NCBI RefSeq assembly: GCF_900537065.1
Contig: NZ_UNRC01000001.1
Span: 349,442 to 413,441, forward strand
Direction of reading: 5' to 3'
DNA length: 64,000 bases
Source: Sphingorhabdus sp. Alg239-R122
GTDB lineage: Bacteria > Pseudomonadota > Alphaproteobacteria > Sphingomonadales > Sphingomonadaceae
A model generated the notes under the pieces. The model was not told the DNA's origin, made no database searches, and saw only the letters and a list, made by a program, of their open reading frames with translations. The position numbers and the translations under genes are program-made. Below are positions 47,654 to 57,542 of the stretch, one piece after another. The number at the start of each line of letters is the position of its first letter. The stretch's first letter is position 1.

Positions 47654-49165
47654 ATGAGCGCATTTGGCAAAAAAAATAATGGCCGTCCCTCTTTCGGTGT
47701 TGCACGGCCTATGCAGGGTGGTAGCGGAAACCAGAAAGGTGACGAAAACTCGGCAGAACCAGAAGGCGGCGAACAGTTTCCAAACATTGAGGAAGCGGAA
47801 CTTCCCGGCGGTGTAACTCCCGCACCGGGACAGGAAGATGCCATGTCGCGCCTTACAGACCGCGCCAATTCCGTCAACGCGCCAGAAGCAAAGTTGGAAG
47901 GTTTTGAAGCCTCAGTCCATAAAATCAAGGAACAGGTATTGCCGCGTCTGCTCGAACGCGTTGATCCTGAAGCCGCCGCCACGCTGACCAAGGATGAACT
48001 TTCCGAGGAATTCCGCCCCATTATCATGGAAGTGCTGGCTGAACTGAAACTCACGCTGAACCGGCGCGAACAGTTCGCGCTTGAAAAAGTACTGGTTGAT
48101 GAACTGCTTGGCTTTGGCCCGCTCGAAGAACTGCTATCCGACCCTGATGTCAGTGATATCATGGTCAACGGCCCGCAACAGACATATATTGAGAAAAGCG
48201 GTAAGCTACAGGTTGCACCGATCCAGTTTCGCGATGAGGATCATCTTTTCCAGATAGCTCAACGTATCGTGAACCAGGTTGGCCGCCGTGTTGACCAGAC
48301 CACACCGCTTGCCGATGCCCGTTTGAAAGATGGTTCGCGTGTGAACGTCATTGTGCCCCCGCTTTCGCTTAAAGGTACGGCGATTTCGATTCGTAAGTTT
48401 TCAGAAAAACCTATTACGCTCGACATGCTCAAAAACTGGGGCTCGATGAGTGACAAGATGTGTACTGCGCTCAAAATTGCCGGTGCTTGCCGCATGAATA
48501 TCGTAATCTCCGGAGGTACAGGCTCTGGTAAAACCACCATGCTCAATTCAATGTCAAAAATGATTGATCCTGGTGAACGGGTGCTGACTATCGAGGATGC
48601 CGCCGAGCTTCGCCTGCAACAACCGCATTGGCTGCCGCTCGAAACACGCCCGCCCAACCTTGAAGGTAAGGGCGCGATTACCATCGGCGACCTTGTGAAA
48701 AACGCCCTGCGTATGCGCCCTGATCGCATTATTTTGGGTGAGATTCGCGGCGCAGAATGTTTTGACCTTCTCGCTGCCATGAACACCGGTCATGATGGCT
48801 CAATGTGTACGCTCCACGCCAACAGCCCACGTGAGTGCCTGGGCCGGATGGAAAACATGATCATGATGGGCGACATTAAAATCCCGAAAGAAGCTATTTC
48901 GCGCCAGATTGCAGAATCGGTTGACCTGATCGTTCAGGTGAAACGTCTGCGCGACGGTTCACGCCGCACTACCAATATTACCGAGGTAATCGGGATGGAG
49001 GGCGAGGTGATCGTGACGCAGGAGCTGTTCAAATTCGAATATCTGGACGAAGATGCCGATGGCAAAATCAATGGCGAGTTCCGTCCATCAGGCCTGCGCC
49101 CCTATACGCTTGAAAAGGCACGGCAATACGGGTTTGAACAACCTTATCTTGAGGCGTGTCTCTAA
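47654..49165 (+). CDS. cpaF: CpaF/TadA-type secretion ATPase
   Basis: 503 aa. A low-complexity N-terminal 90 residues (Gly/Gln/Glu-rich) precedes the type II/IV secretion ATPase core with GFGPLEELLSDPDVSDIMVNG, Walker A GTGSGKTT at 288-295 and LHANSPRECLGRMENMI. This is the hexameric motor for Flp pilus assembly. It stands alone here, without cpaA-E or tadBC, and 46 kb from the Flp pilins at the start of the window. Ribosome site GGTGAGA. Confidence 0.93.
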   Translation: MSAFGKKNNGRPSFGVARPMQGGSGNQKGDENSAEPEGGEQFPNIEEAELPGGVTPAPGQEDAMSRLTDRANSVNAPEAKLEGFEASVHKIKEQVLPRLLERVDPEAAATLTKDELSEEFRPIIMEVLAELKLTLNRREQFALEKVLVDELLGFGPLEELLSDPDVSDIMVNGPQQTYIEKSGKLQVAPIQFRDEDHLFQIAQRIVNQVGRRVDQTTPLADARLKDGSRVNVIVPPLSLKGTAISIRKFSEKPITLDMLKNWGSMSDKMCTALKIAGACRMNIVISGGTGSGKTTMLNSMSKMIDPGERVLTIEDAAELRLQQPHWLPLETRPPNLEGKGAITIGDLVKNALRMRPDRIILGEIRGAECFDLLAAMNTGHDGSMCTLHANSPRECLGRMENMIMMGDIKIPKEAISRQIAESVDLIVQVKRLRDGSRRTTNITEVIGMEGEVIVTQELFKFEYLDEDADGKINGEFRPSGLRPYTLEKARQYGFEQPYLEACL

Positions 49166-50319
49166 GAAACCAGCCCTGACAATGGCCTGCCCTGTATAGC
49201 GCCGGGAAACAGCTGTGCAGCAACTTTCGCGCTATCCAGCCCGAAATGTGTACCAATTGTGCCCGCCATCAGCATTTCCAGCGACTGTGTCGGCATCAGA
49301 TCACGTTTCTGGTAAAGCTGCCGTTCCGCCAATCCGGGCCAGTCGGCGACAATGCGTCCGCCCCTTACTGCACCACCGATCAGATAGGCAAGACTGGCTG
49401 TACCATGATCCGTACCCTGTGTGCCATTCATTGCAACGGTCCGGCCAAATTCAGTTGCGATCAGTATCACTGTGTTGCTCCAATCTGCACCTAAGCCCGC
49501 TTTCAGCGCACCAATAAGGCTATCCAGCTTGCCAAGCTCGGTCTTGGTACGAAAAGATTGCGCGGCGTGCGTGTCCCAACCTGATGTTTCATACATGGCT
49601 AGACTAGCACCATCCCGGCCTTTGACAATTTTGGCCATCAATGCACCAATTGCGGCCATGTCGCGCGGCCCTACTCTACCGGTTTCCCCGACCATATCAC
49701 GCGTCATACGCGCCTGTTCCCATGCATTGGATAGCAGCGGCTCATCCGAATACAGGTCCGACAAACGGTCAAGCAGCGCAGCATTGGGGCTACGCCGGTT
49801 ATTGGGCACAAAAGATGCGGCGGCATTGTCACCACGCAATACCTGCGGCAAGGCAGAGGCCAATGCTACTGCCCGCTGTTCCCTTGCATTCGGCAACAAA
49901 CCCACCAGACGGTTCATCCATCCGCTTTTGACGGCATATGGAGAGTTTCCACCCGTTTCCAATATATTCTGCCCGTCAAAATGCGATCGTTCGCGGTAGT
50001 TTGATGCGACGGCATGCGCGAATAACGCGTCCCTTTCGCCATAAAGCCGGGCAATATTGGACATGGCTGCATGCAGGGTGAAGAAACTGTCAATTTTGTG
50101 CCCATCCTTGATGTCACGCATAAATTGCGTGCGGGCCGACGTGAAATGCCTATCCCCGGTCGGTGCAAGCGCCATCAGCCCATCAGCCGCCCCTCGCTGC
50201 AGTATCAGGATGAATTTTTTCCTGCTGCCGGTTTGAGCAAAGGCCATTTTCGGTGCGGCAAGGCCCAGCGTGGACAGGCCCATTGCAGCGAGTAAATTAC
50301 GGCGATCCATCATATCCAT
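49162..50319 (-). CDS. DUF1501 family protein, Tat-type signal
   Basis: 385 aa. The N-terminus has DRRNLLAAMG with a hydrophobic stretch and AFAQ, a twin-arginine signal. The body follows DUF1501 (FILILQRGAADGLMALAP near the start, then the TSGWDTHAAQ and ATEFGRTVAMNG segments with conserved Asp/His), a fold related to sulfatases/alkaline phosphatases. ATG 50319 with AAGGTG is preferred over 50313 and 50310. It is 1 base after the DUF1800 stop. The pair is widespread; its job is not established as far as I know. Confidence 0.87.
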   Translation of the reverse strand: MDMMDRRNLLAAMGLSTLGLAAPKMAFAQTGSRKKFILILQRGAADGLMALAPTGDRHFTSARTQFMRDIKDGHKIDSFFTLHAAMSNIARLYGERDALFAHAVASNYRERSHFDGQNILETGGNSPYAVKSGWMNRLVGLLPNAREQRAVALASALPQVLRGDNAAASFVPNNRRSPNAALLDRLSDLYSDEPLLSNAWEQARMTRDMVGETGRVGPRDMAAIGALMAKIVKGRDGASLAMYETSGWDTHAAQSFRTKTELGKLDSLIGALKAGLGADWSNTVILIATEFGRTVAMNGTQGTDHGTASLAYLIGGAVRGGRIVADWPGLAERQLYQKRDLMPTQSLEMLMAGTIGTHFGLDSAKVAAQLFPGAIQGRPLSGLVS

Positions 50320-50320
50320 A

Positions 50321-51757
50321 TCACCTTTGCAAATATTCCGGGCTGGCAAGCAGCATGGCCAATGCCTGCCGCCGATTGTCCGCGCTGCCAAGAGCGGCGG
50401 ATGTCTTAAGGCTGAGCCCCGACGGAAAAAGCGCAGGGGCCAGTTCAACCGCATCTACAGTCCGTGATAATTTTACGGTCAGAAAGTTGGCCATTTCAGC
50501 CCTTTTGAAAAGAGCGTCGGGCCCGATCCAGTCACTCGACCTGTCGCCATATCCCGCGGGAGAACCTGGCCGCCACACCGGCTGTCCGAGCGTGCGCACT
50601 ATGTTGCCAATCTGTCTGTTTTTTACCGGCAGGCTCGCTTGTGTCCCGCGATATACAGACACCAGCCATTCCCAAGGTTGTTTATATTTCACCGGCTCAG
50701 GCCGCCAGGCTTCCGGTGCCTGCACGAGCACGTGGTAAAGGCTAGGCAGATCGCCATCAGTTTTCAGATATGTTTCCGTCAGGCGTTTAACCAGAGTTTC
50801 AGGCGCATCATCACCCGCAAAGTGCCGCGCCAGCTTGGTCGATATGAATTTCGCTGTTGAGGGATGCAATGCCAGATCACCTAGTATCCGGTCCGCTAAC
50901 CTTTCCCCGGTATCTCTATAACTGTGACCCATTATGCGCCGTGTGCCGGGTTCATGCAATGCGGCGTGATATTGCGTCAGGCCCGGCCTATCGTTGATAT
51001 CCATCATCCGCGCAATTGTACCGCGTGGCAGCGCGCCCACTGTCCGCCCTGTGAGCGCGCGCGCAAATTCGGTCACATCCACCTGCGAATAACCGCCATT
51101 CACGCCAAGTGTATGCAGCTCCAGGATCTCACGCGCCAGATTTTCATTCAGGCCGAGCTTACGCCGCGCGACCGCATTGGTGCGCATGGCAAGTGGACTA
51201 CCCGGTCCAACCGACTGCACCTGATCAAGATAAATGAGCATTGCCGGATGCCGTTCCACCGATTTCAGCAAATCTGAGAACTTACCCAGGATATGAGGGC
51301 GGATCGCTTCAAATTCCATTGATCCTGCGAAGCCGATAACAAGTGACTTTTCGGCAGATACAGCGAAATGATTGCTCCAGAAATGCACGATCCGTTCCAT
51401 AAAGGACGCGTCGCTTTTTGTGGCAAGTGCGAAACGGCTCATGACAGACTGGTCATAATGGTCCCGTCCTGACTTGCGCATATGGCTCCGCACGGCATTT
51501 GCGAACTTCTTGTCACGGATAAATGCCGCATTTTTACCATTACCGGTTTTGATAGTGCCACTCTTGCGCAGCTCTGCCATATGCGCGCGGGTCGCTATGC
51601 TGATGGACTCCAGTGTCGGCATGGCGCGTAACGCAGTGGGACGCGCATCAAAGCTTTCCATCTGCGCAAGCAGGAAACGCTGTGGATTGTCGTGGCGGAC
51701 AACTTTACTGCGCGCACCATAACCAAAGCGATTTTCCGCTATTTCGCTATTTCGCAT
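50321..51757 (-). CDS. DUF1800 family protein
   Basis: 478 aa. The family's features are present: RFGYGAR near the start, VHFWSNHFAVS, LNENLAREILELHTLGVNGGYSQVDVTEFARALTG and the repeated MGHSYRDTGERLADRILGDLALHPSTAKFISTKLARHF region. DUF1800 proteins nearly always precede a DUF1501 gene, as here. No clear signal peptide. Function unknown; an envelope or extracellular role together with the exported partner is inferred. Confidence 0.88.
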   Translation of the reverse strand: MRNSEIAENRFGYGARSKVVRHDNPQRFLLAQMESFDARPTALRAMPTLESISIATRAHMAELRKSGTIKTGNGKNAAFIRDKKFANAVRSHMRKSGRDHYDQSVMSRFALATKSDASFMERIVHFWSNHFAVSAEKSLVIGFAGSMEFEAIRPHILGKFSDLLKSVERHPAMLIYLDQVQSVGPGSPLAMRTNAVARRKLGLNENLAREILELHTLGVNGGYSQVDVTEFARALTGRTVGALPRGTIARMMDINDRPGLTQYHAALHEPGTRRIMGHSYRDTGERLADRILGDLALHPSTAKFISTKLARHFAGDDAPETLVKRLTETYLKTDGDLPSLYHVLVQAPEAWRPEPVKYKQPWEWLVSVYRGTQASLPVKNRQIGNIVRTLGQPVWRPGSPAGYGDRSSDWIGPDALFKRAEMANFLTVKLSRTVDAVELAPALFPSGLSLKTSAALGSADNRRQALAMLLASPEYLQR

Positions 51758-51835
51758 ATACCAGCTCCGCCTATAATGGTCAGTGGGTTATAGGCTAATC
51801 TTACCGGTTTTACCATGTATCAGCGCTGAACCCAC

Positions 51836-52042
51836 TCAGCCGCTTTTTAGCGCAAAGCTCGCGGCGAATATGGTGGTAAGCACGGCCAAAACCAATATCA
51901 GTGTCCATGGCATGAAACCGACCCGGTCAACATCCGCTCGGTTATTGCGGCGGCGCTCGGCCAGAGATGCGACTAGCGCAACAACCGCGCCGCCTATGGC
52001 AATAGCCCCCCATAGATCGAGACTGTCCAAAAAATCCAGCAT
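51836..52042 (-). CDS. Small two-helix membrane protein
   Basis: 68 aa: hydrophobic helix at about 11-27, a basic loop (ERRRNNRADVDR), and a second helix at about 44-65. No family recognised. Positive loop suggests both ends face the periplasm. It starts 9 bases after the mmsB stop, so it may be the last gene of the valine operon. Confidence 0.65.
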   Translation of the reverse strand: MLDFLDSLDLWGAIAIGGAVVALVASLAERRRNNRADVDRVGFMPWTLILVLAVLTTIFAASFALKSG

Positions 52043-52051
52043 GGCCGTGCC

Positions 52052-52933
52052 TTAACTATCTTCCAGCGCCTTGATTATCGCTGAAAAATCCAGTCCCTGG
52101 CTATCAGCCTCCACAAAGGCCTCATAAATTGCAGTAGCGCGTTCACCCATCGGGACGTCTGCGCCTGATGCCTGTGCCGCTTCCATTGCAAGCCGCATAT
52201 CTTTCAGCATCAAGGCCGCTGCAAACCCGCCTTCATACCCATTATCTGCCGGGCTTTGCGGACCAACGCCGGGTACGGGGCAATAGCTTGTCATCGACCA
52301 GCTCTGGCCTGATGCCTTGGAGCTGATATCGTAGAAATTTTGCAGATCAAGGCCGAGTTTTTTGGCCAGGACAAATGTCTCGCATGTCGCCGCCATGGTC
52401 GAGCCGAGCAGCATATTGTTACAGATTTTCGCAGCCTGCCCCGCACCATTGCTACCGGCATGGATTACCGCCTTGCCCATGTCGGACAGGATCGGTTCGG
52501 CACGTTTGAAACCTTCTTTACTGCCACCGACCATAAAAGTCAGCGTGCCGCCATTGGCCGCTGCAATACCGCCTGATACCGGTGCATCCACAGGAATAAG
52601 GCCTTTCGCATCCGACATGGTCGCCACATCTTCGGCGCTACCCACATCAATGGTCGAACAGTCAATGACCAACGTGCCAGGAGACGCAGTCATGACAATT
52701 TCATATTCGTAAACCTTGCGAACATGCTCGCCAGCAGGCAGCATGGTCACCACCACTTCCATGCCGCGAATAGCTTCGGCGGCATCACTGACCGGATGGC
52801 AGCCGGCCTCCCCGGCCCGCGCCAACGCTTCACCTGACAGGTCAAATGCATGCACCTCATGTCCCGCTTTTGCCAGATTGGCAGCCATCCCGCCGCCCAT
52901 ATTGCCCAGACCTATAAATCCGATTTTTGCCAT
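52052..52933 (-). CDS. mmsB: 3-hydroxyisobutyrate dehydrogenase
   Basis: 293 aa. The N-terminal Rossmann motif GFIGLGNMGGGMAANLAKAG binds NAD+, and the catalytic Lys lies in GSNGAGQAAKICNN, both typical of beta-hydroxyacid dehydrogenases; DAPVSGGIAAANGGTL is the substrate loop. It oxidises 3-hydroxyisobutyrate to methylmalonate semialdehyde in valine breakdown. ATG 52933 follows AGGGAA and is 2 bases from the enoyl-CoA hydratase stop. Confidence 0.95.
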   Translation of the reverse strand: MAKIGFIGLGNMGGGMAANLAKAGHEVHAFDLSGEALARAGEAGCHPVSDAAEAIRGMEVVVTMLPAGEHVRKVYEYEIVMTASPGTLVIDCSTIDVGSAEDVATMSDAKGLIPVDAPVSGGIAAANGGTLTFMVGGSKEGFKRAEPILSDMGKAVIHAGSNGAGQAAKICNNMLLGSTMAATCETFVLAKKLGLDLQNFYDISSKASGQSWSMTSYCPVPGVGPQSPADNGYEGGFAAALMLKDMRLAMEAAQASGADVPMGERATAIYEAFVEADSQGLDFSAIIKALEDS

Positions 52934-52935
52934 GA

Positions 52936-53712
52936 TTATTTCCCTGTCCATTTACCAGGGCGTTTTTCAACAAACGCCGTCATGCCTTCGCTCTGGTCCT
53001 CAGTGCCGAAAAGACCGTGGAACAGGCGGCGCTCAAACTGTACCCCCTGCCGCAATGTCGTTTCGAACGCCACATCGACCATTTCCTTGACGGCAAGCGT
53101 CGCCAACGGCGCCATAGCAGCGATTTTCGAAGCTGTTTTGATTGCTTCCTCAACCAAATCACCCGCCGGAACAATGCGCGCCACAAGCCCACTACGCTCG
53201 GCTTCCTCCGCATCCATCATGCGTCCCGTCAGGCACATGTCCATCGTTTTCGCCTTGCCAATCGCCCGCGCCATACGCTGTGACCCGCCCATGCCGGGTG
53301 TCACCGCCAGCTTGATTTCAGGTTGACCAAATTGCGCACTATCTGCCGCCAGAATAAAATCACACATCATGGCAAGTTCGCACCCGCCGCCCAGTGCATA
53401 GCCCGCCACTGCCGCAATAACCGGCTTGCGCGTTGCCGTTACACGGTCATAACCGGCAAAGAAATTACCGCCATACATCTCGGCAAATCCCTGCGAAGAC
53501 ATTTCCTTGATATCCGCGCCTGCCGCAAAAGCTTTCTCGCTGCCCGTAATCACGGCGCAGCCCTGGCTGTCATCAGCGTCAAATGCTTCCAGTGCAGCAA
53601 TCAGGTCGGCCAGCACCTGACTGTTCAGCGCATTGAGCGCCTTGGGCCGATTCAGCGTTATAAGCGTGACCCGGTCACGTTGTTCGACAAGAATTGTTTC
53701 ATAATCTGACAT
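52936..53712 (-). CDS. Enoyl-CoA hydratase
   Basis: 258 aa crotonase. Oxyanion-hole segments AAGADIKEM and [15 protein letters not shown] are intact, and both catalytic glutamates of true hydratases are present (Glu112 in GGGCE and Glu132 in QPEI). In this operon it would hydrate methacrylyl-CoA to 3-hydroxyisobutyryl-CoA; other short enoyl-CoAs are likely accepted too. A hairpin element lies between it and the upstream hydrolase gene. Confidence 0.93.
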   Translation of the reverse strand: MSDYETILVEQRDRVTLITLNRPKALNALNSQVLADLIAALEAFDADDSQGCAVITGSEKAFAAGADIKEMSSQGFAEMYGGNFFAGYDRVTATRKPVIAAVAGYALGGGCELAMMCDFILAADSAQFGQPEIKLAVTPGMGGSQRMARAIGKAKTMDMCLTGRMMDAEEAERSGLVARIVPAGDLVEEAIKTASKIAAMAPLATLAVKEMVDVAFETTLRQGVQFERRLFHGLFGTEDQSEGMTAFVEKRPGKWTGK

Positions 53713-53735
53713 TTCCAGCTCCTGTTATCTGGGCC

Positions 53736-53763
53736 GTCATTGCTAGCTTAGCGAAGCAATGAC
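53736..53763. repeat. REP-like palindromic element in the valine operon
   Basis: GTCATTGCT-AGCTTAGCGA-AGCAATGAC forms a perfect 9-bp hairpin in the 59-base gap. It resembles the palindromic sequence beginning GTCATTGCGAGCG and ending CGAAGCAATGAC that I have seen as a dispersed repeat in alphaproteobacterial genomes. It may stabilise the upstream message end. Confidence 0.65.
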
Positions 53764-53771
53764 ATATCAAT

Positions 53772-54818
53772 TCAAACTAACGGCTTCCATGCCTCGTTTT
53801 CGGGCAAAGGCGCAAATATTTCATCCAATATGGCATCGGTTACTGCATCAGGCGTGGCGGGACTCCATTTCGGATCATGATCCTTATCGATAATGAGCGC
53901 ACGCACACCCTCGATAAAATCATGCCGTGTCACAACCCGCGCGCCAATGGCATATTCCTGTTTCATTTGGGCAGTGAAATCGGGCATATGCGCGCCTTCT
54001 TTCAGCTGGCGTAGTGCCACCTTGCAGGTCTGCGGAGATTTGCCTCGCAAAGTGCCCAGCTCTTTCATCGCCCAATCCGAACCGTCGGCTTTTAATGCTG
54101 CCAGTATCTCTTCATAATCATCGCTGGCAAATAACCGATTGATATTACCGATGTTATTTTCAACACGCGCTTCGGGCGGCGTCATGGACAGCTGCCCCAA
54201 AACTCCGCTGATCTGGTCTGGATTGATGGCAATGCGGTCTTTCGCTTCCTGCAATGCTTCCGCCGGCAAATAATGGGTGGCCAGACCAAGAGCATAACAT
54301 TCCGCGCCATCAAGCCGCGCACCCGTGAGCGCAAGAAACTGCCCAACGCGTCCTGGCAACCGAGGCAGGTACCATCCGCCGCCTACGTCAGGAAACAGGC
54401 CAATGCCAGTTTCCGGCATGGCAAAGCGTGTGTTTTCGGTCGCGATGCGAAATTTGGCGGGCTGTGAGATACCCACACCTCCGCCCATGGTGATGCCGTC
54501 CATAAAGGCAATGACAGGCTTTGGATAGTAGAACAGCAGATGGTTGAGCTGATATTCCAGATGAAAAAATGCGCGTGCTTCTACACCATCTTTCACGCCG
54601 CTTTCCGCGAGCATGCGAATATCGCCGCCCGCACAAAAACCTCGTCCTTCAGCATGATCGATCATCACTGCCTCGACAGCCTCATCGTCACGCCACGCAA
54701 GCAGCATATCAACCATCGCCTGACACATGGATGTATTGAGCGCATGCAGCGCTTTTGGCCGGTTCAGGCGGATAAGGCCCACACGGTTCTCGGTTTGGGT
54801 AAGTATTTCGTCAGTCAT
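53772..54818 (-). CDS. Enoyl-CoA hydratase/isomerase family: 3-hydroxyisobutyryl-CoA hydrolase
   Basis: 348 aa, longer than a hydratase and matching HIBCH. Crotonase motifs GRGFCAGGDIRMLAE and MDGITMGGGVGIS are present, and PETGIGLFPDVGGGWYLPRL holds the Glu/Asp pair of the hydrolase group. The extra C-terminal ~90 residues are usual for HIBCH. It releases free 3-hydroxyisobutyrate from its CoA ester. It is 12 bases after the dehydrogenase gene. Confidence 0.92.
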   Translation of the reverse strand: MTDEILTQTENRVGLIRLNRPKALHALNTSMCQAMVDMLLAWRDDEAVEAVMIDHAEGRGFCAGGDIRMLAESGVKDGVEARAFFHLEYQLNHLLFYYPKPVIAFMDGITMGGGVGISQPAKFRIATENTRFAMPETGIGLFPDVGGGWYLPRLPGRVGQFLALTGARLDGAECYALGLATHYLPAEALQEAKDRIAINPDQISGVLGQLSMTPPEARVENNIGNINRLFASDDYEEILAALKADGSDWAMKELGTLRGKSPQTCKVALRQLKEGAHMPDFTAQMKQEYAIGARVVTRHDFIEGVRALIIDKDHDPKWSPATPDAVTDAILDEIFAPLPENEAWKPLV

Positions 54819-54830
54819 TTTTCTAATCCG

Positions 54831-55976
54831 TTACTGCCGCAACATTTCACGAGCCACAATCATGCGCATCACCTGGTTAGTGCCCTCAAGGATCGAATGT
54901 ACGCGCAGGTCGCGCCAGAAACGCTCGATCGGGTAATCCTGTAAATAACCATAGCCACCAAAGAGTTGCAGCGCATCATTGACGATCTTCGAGCCGTTAT
55001 CGGTGGCAAGTCGCTTTGCCATGGCTGCGAACTTGGTCTTGTCAGGCGCGCCCGCAGTCACTTTGGCCGCGGCCATATAGAGCAGCGCACGGGAAGCCTC
55101 GAGATCAGTCGACATATCAGCCAGCGTGAACTGTGTGTTTTGAAAATCAGAAATGCGTTTGCCAAATTGCTTGCGGTCGCCGGTATAGGCAATTGCCTCG
55201 TCCAGACACCGCTGCGCGCCGCCCAGCGAACAGGCGCCAATATTCAAACGCCCGCCATCAAGCCCCATCATCGCAAAACGGAAACCATCGCCTTTTGCGC
55301 CGACACGGTTTTCCACCGGCACGCGGACATTGTCGAATGTCACCTGCCGCGTGGGCTGTGAATGCCAGCCCAGTTTCTTCTCGTTCGCGCCGAAACCGAC
55401 ACCCTCCATATCCTTTTCGATAACCAGGCAGCTAATGCCTTTGGGGCCATCTTCACCTGTGCGCACCATGGTGACATAGACTTCATTTTCACCCGCGCCG
55501 GAAATAAACTGCTTCGATCCATTCACAACATAATGGTCGCCATCCAAGACTGCTTTGGTTTTGAGCGCCGCCGCATCCGACCCGCTGCCCGGTTCGGTCA
55601 GGCAATAGGATGCAATTTTTTCCATACCGACCAGATCAGGCAGAAACTTGTCCTTCACTGCCTGATCGCCGAACGTGTCGATCATCCAGCTTGCCATATT
55701 GTGGATCGAAATAAAGGCCGACGTCGATGGGCAGCCATAGGCCATTGCCTCCATGATCAGCGCCGCTTCAAGCCGGCCAAGGCCAATACCGCCGCTCTCC
55801 TCGCTTACATAGATCGACGCAAAGCCAAGCTCCGCCGCTTTGCGGATCGTATCGCGCGGGAAATGATGGTCCTCATCCCACTGCGCGGCATGCGGCGTAA
55901 TTTCATCCGCCGTAAACTTGCGCGCCATATCCTGTATCGCAAGCTGGTCTTCGGTCAATTCAAACTGGTTTGTCAT
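54831..55976 (-). CDS. Acyl-CoA dehydrogenase, probable isobutyryl-CoA dehydrogenase
   Basis: 381 aa flavoprotein. Characteristic segments: CLTEPGSGSDAAALKTKA, the FAD-binding GGYGYLQDYPIERFWRDLRV and EGTNQVMRMIVAREML. Context with HIBCH and mmsAB points to oxidation of isobutyryl-CoA to methacrylyl-CoA, though substrate is inferred from neighbours. Electrons pass to ETF. It is second in the operon, 34 bases after mmsA. Confidence 0.92.
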   Translation of the reverse strand: MTNQFELTEDQLAIQDMARKFTADEITPHAAQWDEDHHFPRDTIRKAAELGFASIYVSEESGGIGLGRLEAALIMEAMAYGCPSTSAFISIHNMASWMIDTFGDQAVKDKFLPDLVGMEKIASYCLTEPGSGSDAAALKTKAVLDGDHYVVNGSKQFISGAGENEVYVTMVRTGEDGPKGISCLVIEKDMEGVGFGANEKKLGWHSQPTRQVTFDNVRVPVENRVGAKGDGFRFAMMGLDGGRLNIGACSLGGAQRCLDEAIAYTGDRKQFGKRISDFQNTQFTLADMSTDLEASRALLYMAAAKVTAGAPDKTKFAAMAKRLATDNGSKIVNDALQLFGGYGYLQDYPIERFWRDLRVHSILEGTNQVMRMIVAREMLRQ

Positions 55977-56010
55977 ATGTAACTTTCAAATGAACAGTTT
56001 ATGCCTTCAG

Positions 56011-57513
56011 TTACCCCATTGTTGGGATAACAAACGCGTCTTTATTATCACCGCTTGCAGTGCCATCGGGCCAGCGCTGGGTGATAGTCTTGGTTTTGGT
56101 CCAGAACCTTACGCCTTCCATACCGTGCTGGTTGATGTCGCCAAATGCGCTGCGTTTCCAACCGCCAAAGCTGTGATAGGCAACCGGCACCGGAATAGGC
56201 ACATTGATACCCACCATGCCGACATTGACGCGGTGCGCAAATTCGCGAGCTGCGTGACCATTGCGCGTAAAGATAGCGACGCCATTGCCGTACTGATGCG
56301 TGCTCGGCAGGTTAAGCGCGTCCTCAAAAGTTTCGGCACGCACCATTTGCAACACGGGTCCGAAAATCTCTTCCTTGTAGCTTTCCATATCGGGCTTCAC
56401 ATGATCAAACAGGCTGGGGCCAATGAAGAAACCTTCCTCATGTCCTTGAAGCTCAAATCCGCGGCCATCGACTACCAGTTCCGCGCCTTCGTCTACGCCG
56501 GTCTGGATCCAGTTTTCCACCCGCTGCTTGTGCGCTGCGTTCACCACAGGCCCGTAATGTGCCTCGTCATCGGTGGAAATACCGACCCGTAGCGCTTCCA
56601 TCGCCGGGATCATTTTCTCACGCAGCCTGTCTGCAGTTTCCTCACCCACGGGCACTACCACCGGCAGTGCCATACAGCGTTCACCCGCCGACCCGAAAGC
56701 CGCACCACTCAAATCATTCACGACCTGATCCAGATCGGCGTCCGGCAGCACAATACCGTGGTTTTTCGCGCCGCCCATGGCCTGTACACGTTTGCCCGCC
56801 GCCACACCGCGCTGATATACATAATGCGCGATATCGGACGAACCAACAAAGCTCACGCCGCCAATGGCGGGATGATCGAGTATTGCATCCACCATTTCCT
56901 TGTCACCGTGCAGACACTGCAGAATACCTTCAGGCAGGCCAGCTTCGTGCATCAGCTCGACAAGCCGAACCGGGCAACTCGGGTCACGCTCGGACGGTTT
57001 CAGGATAAACGCATTGCCCGTCGCAATCGCCGGGCCAAACATCCACATCGGGATCATCGCCGGGAAATTGAACGGAGTAATACCCGCGCCAATGCCAATC
57101 GGCTGACGCATGGAATACACGTCAATACCGGGCCCTGCGCCCTGCGTATATTCGCCTTTTAACGCGTGCGGGATACCGCAGCAAAATTCAATGACTTCAA
57201 GGCCCCGTTGCACATCACCCTTGGCATCGGCAATCACCTTGCCATGTTCGCGCGACAGCATGGCCGCCAGCTCGTCCATATTGGCTTCGACAAGTTCCTT
57301 GAATTTGAACATCACGCGCGCGCGCCGCTGCGGATTGGTTGCCGCCCATGCGGGCTGTGCCGCCAATGCCGCGTCCACTGCAGCATCGAGCTCGGCCTGC
57401 CCGCCCAGTGTTACCTGAGCCTGGACATTGCCCTGATTGGGGTCAAATACATCACTGGTTCTGTCGGAAGTCGATGCCGGTTTTGCGGCCATGACATGGG
57501 ATATTGTGCGCAT
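56011..57513 (-). CDS. mmsA: CoA-acylating methylmalonate-semialdehyde dehydrogenase
   Basis: 500 aa aldehyde dehydrogenase. The catalytic Cys280 is in GSAGERCMAL, the form typical of MmsA, and NFPAMIPMWMFGPAIATGN is the cofactor-site stretch. It converts methylmalonate semialdehyde with CoA and NAD+ to propionyl-CoA and CO2, the last step in valine catabolism. ATG 57513 has a strong AGGAG site. It leads the five-gene operon and carries a promoter with an inverted repeat upstream. Confidence 0.96.
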   Translation of the reverse strand: MRTISHVMAAKPASTSDRTSDVFDPNQGNVQAQVTLGGQAELDAAVDAALAAQPAWAATNPQRRARVMFKFKELVEANMDELAAMLSREHGKVIADAKGDVQRGLEVIEFCCGIPHALKGEYTQGAGPGIDVYSMRQPIGIGAGITPFNFPAMIPMWMFGPAIATGNAFILKPSERDPSCPVRLVELMHEAGLPEGILQCLHGDKEMVDAILDHPAIGGVSFVGSSDIAHYVYQRGVAAGKRVQAMGGAKNHGIVLPDADLDQVVNDLSGAAFGSAGERCMALPVVVPVGEETADRLREKMIPAMEALRVGISTDDEAHYGPVVNAAHKQRVENWIQTGVDEGAELVVDGRGFELQGHEEGFFIGPSLFDHVKPDMESYKEEIFGPVLQMVRAETFEDALNLPSTHQYGNGVAIFTRNGHAAREFAHRVNVGMVGINVPIPVPVAYHSFGGWKRSAFGDINQHGMEGVRFWTKTKTITQRWPDGTASGDNKDAFVIPTMG

Positions 57514-57542
57514 GTAATTGCTCCTGCTTATGCCTTTTGCCC

